Shown in pieces: positions 9,604-12,434 of a stretch of 12,434 nucleotides of DNA. The notes below the pieces were generated by a model, which was given only the letters and a program-made list of their open reading frames with translations, was not told the origin of the DNA and ran no database searches. A program made the position numbers and the translations under genes. The DNA lies in contig NW_003109614.1 of the NCBI RefSeq assembly GCF_000003605.2, positions 1-12,434 of the forward strand, given 5' to 3'. The first letter of the stretch is position 1. Each line of letters begins with the position of its first letter. Source of the DNA: Saccoglossus kowalevskii. Lineage: Eukaryota > Hemichordata > Enteropneusta > Harrimaniidae.

Positions 9604-10619
9604 CTGATTACCCACATGGTTCCATCACAAGCTATGTAGTATACCCATCATGCATTGCAACTGATATCTATGTATTTCTATTTCAGTTCTGATTACATCC
9701 ATGGATCCTTCACAATCTATGTAGTATATCATCATGCATTGCAACTGATATCTATGTATTTCTATTTCAGTTCTGATTACCCACATGGATCCATCACAAT
9801 CTATGTAGTACACCCATCATGCATTGCAACTGATGTATATGTATTTCTACTTCAGTTCTGATTACCCACATGGATCCACCACAATCTATGTAGTATACCC
9901 ATCATGCATTGCAACTGATATCTATGTATTTCTATTTCAGTTCTGATTACCCACATGGTTCCATCACAAGCTATGTAGTATACCCATCATGCATTGCAAC
10001 TGATGTATATGTATTTCTACTTCAGTTCTGATTACCCATATGGTTCCATCACAATCTATGTAGTATACCCATCATGCATTGCAACTGATATCTATGTATT
10101 TCCACTTCAGTTCTGATTACCAACATGGTTCCATCACAATCTATGTAGTATATCCATCATGCATTGCAACTGATATCTATATATTTCTATTTCAGTTCTG
10201 ATTACTCACATGGTTCCATCACAATCTATGTAGTATACCCATCATGCACTGCAACTGATATCTATATATTTCTATTTCAGTTCTGATTATCCACATGGAT
10301 CCATCACAATCTCTGTAGTATACCCGTCATGCATTGCAACTGATATCTATGTATTTCTATTTCAGTTATGATTACCCATATGGTTCCATCACAATCTGTG
10401 TAGTATCCCATCATGCATTGCAACTGATAACTCTGTATTTCTATTTCAGTTATGATTACCCACATGGTTCCATCACAGTCTATGTAGTATCCCATCATGC
10501 ATTGCAACTGATATCCATATATTTCTATTTAAGTTCTGATTACCCATATGGTTCCATCATAATCTCTGTAGTATCCCATCATGCATTGTAACTGATATCT
10601 ATGTATTTCTATTTCAGTT
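9604..10619 (+). repeat. Block 2, copy 3
   Basis: The same twelve-unit order as 5375-6390 at a constant offset of 4229 bp, through ACAAGC, GGATCCTTC, GGATCC units, ACCAACATGG, TTACTCAC, TTATCCACATGGATCC and three type B units. Private changes include TTACATCCATGGATCC near 9695, GTATATCATC near 9725, CACCACAATC near 9877, and TATTTAAGTTC near 10527 in place of TATTTCAGTTC. The right end overlaps the segment that matches 982 onward at an offset of 9554 bp, so a block junction lies at about 10530-10620. Confidence 0.9.
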
Positions 10620-10787
10620 CTGATTACCCACACGGTTCCATCACAATCTATGTAGTATCCCATCATGCATTGCAACTGATATCTATATTTTTCTACTTCA
10701 GTTCTGATTACCCACATGGTTCCATCACAATCTCTGTAGTATCCCATCATGAATTGCAACTGATATCTATGTATTTCTATTTCAGTT
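10368..10787 (+). repeat. Type B tract 4 (five 84-bp monomers)
   Basis: Units at 10368, 10452, 10536, 10620 and 10704 all carry GTATCCC. The first three belong to block 2 copy 3; the last three match type B tract 1 (982-1233). One GCATTG reads GAATTG near 10751. The in-frame open stretches on both strands here (for example 10529-10801 minus) reflect the 84-bp length and not a gene. Confidence 0.85.
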
Positions 10788-11042
10788 CTGATTACCCACA
10801 TGGTTCCATCACAAACTATGTAGTATACCCATCATGCATTGCAACTGATATCTATGTATTTCTATTTCAGTTCTGATTACCCACACGGTTCCATCACAAG
10901 CTATGTAGTATACCCATCATGCATTGCAACTGATATCTATGTATTTCTATTTCACTTCTGATTACCCACATGGTTCCATCACAAACTATGTAGTATACCC
11001 ATCATGCATTGCAACTGATATCTATGTATTTCTATTTCACTT

Positions 11043-11127
11043 CTGATTACCCACATGGTTCCATCACAATCTATGTAGTATACCCATCATGCATTGCAAC
11101 TGATATCTATGTATTTCTATTTCAGTT
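11043..11127 (+). repeat. Reference type A monomer (85 bp)
   Basis: This copy matches what I judge to be the array-wide consensus at every position, so it can serve as the reference unit. Within it I see an interrupted inverted repeat ATGG-TT-CCAT at unit positions 13-22, then three 6-bp palindromes: GTATAC (36-41), ATGCAT (47-52) and GATATC (60-65). A pyrimidine-rich stretch follows, with a perfect TATTTC-TATTTC doublet ending in CAG (81-83). The unit contains no CpG and has about 35% G+C. Phase is arbitrary; I start at the CTGATTACCC that follows the CAGTT. Type A units carry GTATACCC and are the commonest class. Confidence 0.9.
11099..11125 (+). promoter_or_regulatory. 3' splice-site-like module (representative of most monomers)
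   Basis: The end of the unit reads ACTGAT, then a pyrimidine-rich run TATTTCTATTTCAG. CTGAT fits the common branch-point pattern CTRAY, and its A (11103) lies 22 bases before the end of the CAG (11125), within the usual eukaryotic distance. No other AG lies between them. Most monomers keep this arrangement. I have no evidence that it is used: no partner donor of good quality is visible (only GTAGTA and GTATTT), and the motif may be chance conserved by repeat homogenisation. Confidence 0.3.
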
Positions 11128-11212
11128 CTGATTACCCACATGGTTCCATCACAAACTATGTAGTATACCCATCGTGCATTGCAACTGATATCTATGTATT
11201 TCTATTTCAGTT

Positions 11213-12310
11213 CTGATTACCCACATGGATCCTTCACAATCTATGTAGTATACCATCATGCATTGCAACTAATATATATATGTATTTTTATTTCAGTTAT
11301 GATTACCCATATGGTTCCATCACAATCTATTCAGTATACCCATCATGCATTGCAACTGATATCTCTGTATTTCAGTTCTGGTTACCCACATGGTTCCATC
11401 ACAATCTCTGTAGTATACCCGTCATGCATTGTAACTGATATCTATGTATTTCTATTTCAGTTCTGGTTACCCACATGGTTTCATCACAATCTATGTAGTA
11501 TACCCATCATGCATTGCAACTGATATCTATATATTTCTATTTCAGTTCTGATTACTCACATGTTCCATCACAATCTATGTAGTATACCCATCATGCATTG
11601 CAACTGATATCTATGTATTTCTATTTCACTTCTGATTACCCACATGGTTACATCACAATCTATGTAGTATACCCATCATGCATTGCAACTGATATCTATG
11701 TATTTCTATTTCAGTTCTGATTACCCACATGGTTCCATCACAAGCTATGTAGTATACCCATCATGCATTGCAACTGATATCTATATATTTCTACTAAATT
11801 TCTGATTACCCATATGGTTCCATCACAATTTATGTAGTATACCCATCATGCATTGCAACTGATGTCTATGTATTTCTATTTCACTTCTGATTACCCACAT
11901 GGTTACATCACAATCTATGTAGTATACCCATCATGCATTGCAACTGATATCTCTGTATTTCTATTTCAGTTCTGATTACCCACATGGTTCCATCACCATC
12001 TATGTAGTATACCCATCATGCATTGCAACTGATATCTATGTATTTCTATTTCAGTTCTGATTACCCACATGTTTCCATCACAATCTATGTAGTATACACA
12101 TCTTGCATTGCAACTGATATCTATGTATTTATATTTCAGTTCTGATTACCCACATGGATCCTTCACAATCTATGTAGTATACCATCATGCATTGCAACTA
12201 ATATATATGTATTTCTATTTCAGTTATGATTACCCATATGGTTCCATCACAATCTATTCAGTATACCCATCATGCATTGCAACTGATATATATGTATTTC
12301 TATTTCAGTT
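11213..12310 (+). repeat. Block 1, copy 5 (complete)
   Basis: The full block 1 order, aligned with copy 2 at an offset of 9724 bp and, after a single G loss (CACATGTTCC near 11561), at 9723 bp to the end. It includes the GTTACATC monomer that copy 1 lacks. It differs from copy 2 by a handful of visible substitutions, such as CATATGG for CACATGG in the 79-bp unit (11299) and CCATCACAATC for CCATCGCAATC near 12073. About 1.1 kb with so few differences over a distance of 9.7 kb suggests a large, recent duplication. Confidence 0.9.
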
Positions 12311-12434
12311 CTGATTACACACATGGTTCCATCACAATCTATGTAGTATACCCATCATGCATTGCAACTGATATCTATGTATTTCCACTTCAGTTCTGAT
12401 TACCAACATGGTTCCATCACAATCTATGTAGTAC
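12311..12434 (+). repeat. Array continues past the right window edge
   Basis: One complete unit (ATTACACACATGG, TTCCACTTCAG end) and a partial unit (ACCAACATGG, ending in GTAGTAC). It matches 8924-9047, and at a lower level 2588-2711. There is no transition into unique DNA. Confidence 0.9.

Larger units (their letters stand above)
10788..11212 (+). repeat. Five type A linker monomers before block 1 copy 5
   Basis: Units at 10788, 10873, 10958, 11043 and 11128, with ACAAACTATG, CACACGG/ACAAGC and two TTCACTT boundaries, ending in CCATCGTGC. Compared with 1234-1488 there are two additional monomers, one being the consensus-identical unit at 11043-11127. No gene is present. Confidence 0.85.
1..12434 (+). 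repeat. Satellite-type tandem array of ~85-bp monomers filling the window
   Basis: The window consists entirely of head-to-tail copies of one unit of about 85 bp, roughly 147 copies, with no unique DNA between them and no orientation switch. Landmarks recur in the same order in nearly every unit: GATTACCCACATGGTTCC, ATCACAATCTATGTAG, TATACCCATCATGCATTGC, AACTGATATCTATGTATT, TCTATTTCAGTT. Most copies differ from each other by a few substitutions or 1-6 bp indels. Both ends of the window cut through monomers, so the true array is longer. Two monomers make about 169-170 bp, close to a nucleosome repeat, as is common for satellites; that link is inference. A eukaryotic origin is likely, but the family is not one I recognise and the species cannot be inferred. 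Confidence 0.97.

Noticed and set aside
11056-11071. tRNA-derived (SINE-like) B box in GGTTCCATCAC
   Set aside because: Only the first five bases resemble the GGTTCGA B-box pattern, no matching A box lies upstream, and no tRNA fold or poly-A tail is present.
11099-11114. TATA-box-like promoter in GATATCTATGTATT or ATATATATATG
   Set aside because: TA-rich strings are expected in AT-rich repeats. No other core promoter element or downstream transcript feature is visible.
11043-11127. CENP-B box in the monomer
   Set aside because: I looked for the TTCG...CGGG core on both strands. The consensus has no CpG at all, and the CpG-containing variants do not form the motif.
1-12434. CRISPR array
   Set aside because: The repeating unit is continuous over its full 84-85 bp. 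There are no unique spacers between short conserved repeats and no cas-like genes.
1-12434. Transposable element or its long terminal repeats
   Set aside because: I found no terminal inverted repeats, target-site duplications, poly-A tail or polymerase/transposase-like frames, and no interruption of the tandem order by foreign DNA.
1-12434. Telomeric or simple-sequence repeat tract
   Set aside because: No run of TTAGGG-like or other short telomeric units is present. The only short repeats are the TA run in type C units and the TATTTC doublet.

Overview
The whole 12,434-base window is one uninterrupted tandem-repeat (satellite-type) array. I find no protein-coding gene, RNA gene, transposon or unique sequence in it. 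The unit is about 85 bp and AT-rich; a consensus-identical copy lies at 11043-11127 and is about 35% G+C by my count. Roughly 147 head-to-tail copies run through the window, all in the same orientation. Both window edges fall inside monomers, so the array continues on both sides.

A megasatellite-like array of this length, built from diverged monomer classes and shuffled multi-monomer blocks, suggests a eukaryotic nuclear genome, probably heterochromatin such as a pericentromeric, subtelomeric or interstitial block. The sequence does not let me name the organism.

Three monomer classes can be separated by eye. Type A (85 bp) has GTATACCC in its middle. Type B (84 bp) has GTATCCC and often CCACACGG, CATAATCTCTG or TTATGATT. 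Type C (84-86 bp) has GGATCCTTC and GTATACCATC; in the block 1 copies this is followed by ACTAATATAT. Type B monomers occur in runs at 982-1233, 2927-4104, 6139-7061 and 10368-10787. An 84-bp unit equals 28 codons, so these runs give false open frames on both strands, up to 165 codons. Each 85-bp unit shifts the frame and closes them.

Layout: block 1 copies (opened by a type C monomer) lie at 1-981 (left-truncated by the window), 1489-2587, 4615-5119 (only the first part), 8505-8923 (internally deleted by 8 monomers) and 11213-12310. Block 2 copies lie at 5375-6390, 7147-7640 and 9604-10619. Type B runs and plain type A stretches fill the spaces between. Offsets between matching copies (1521/1606, 9724/9723, 9554, 3126, 7016, 4229, 1772, 2957, 3211/3212, 4645 and 587 bp) show that the array is a mosaic of nested segmental duplications, not a regular higher-order repeat.

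The most interesting points are: (1) a well-spaced branch-point, pyrimidine-tract and CAG module (3' splice-site-like) in most monomers, which one subclass lacks; (2) a precise 8-monomer deletion forming a hybrid monomer at 8755-8838; (3) small palindromes about one helical turn apart in each monomer; (4) a CpG-free consensus with CpG only in variants at TG/CA positions.
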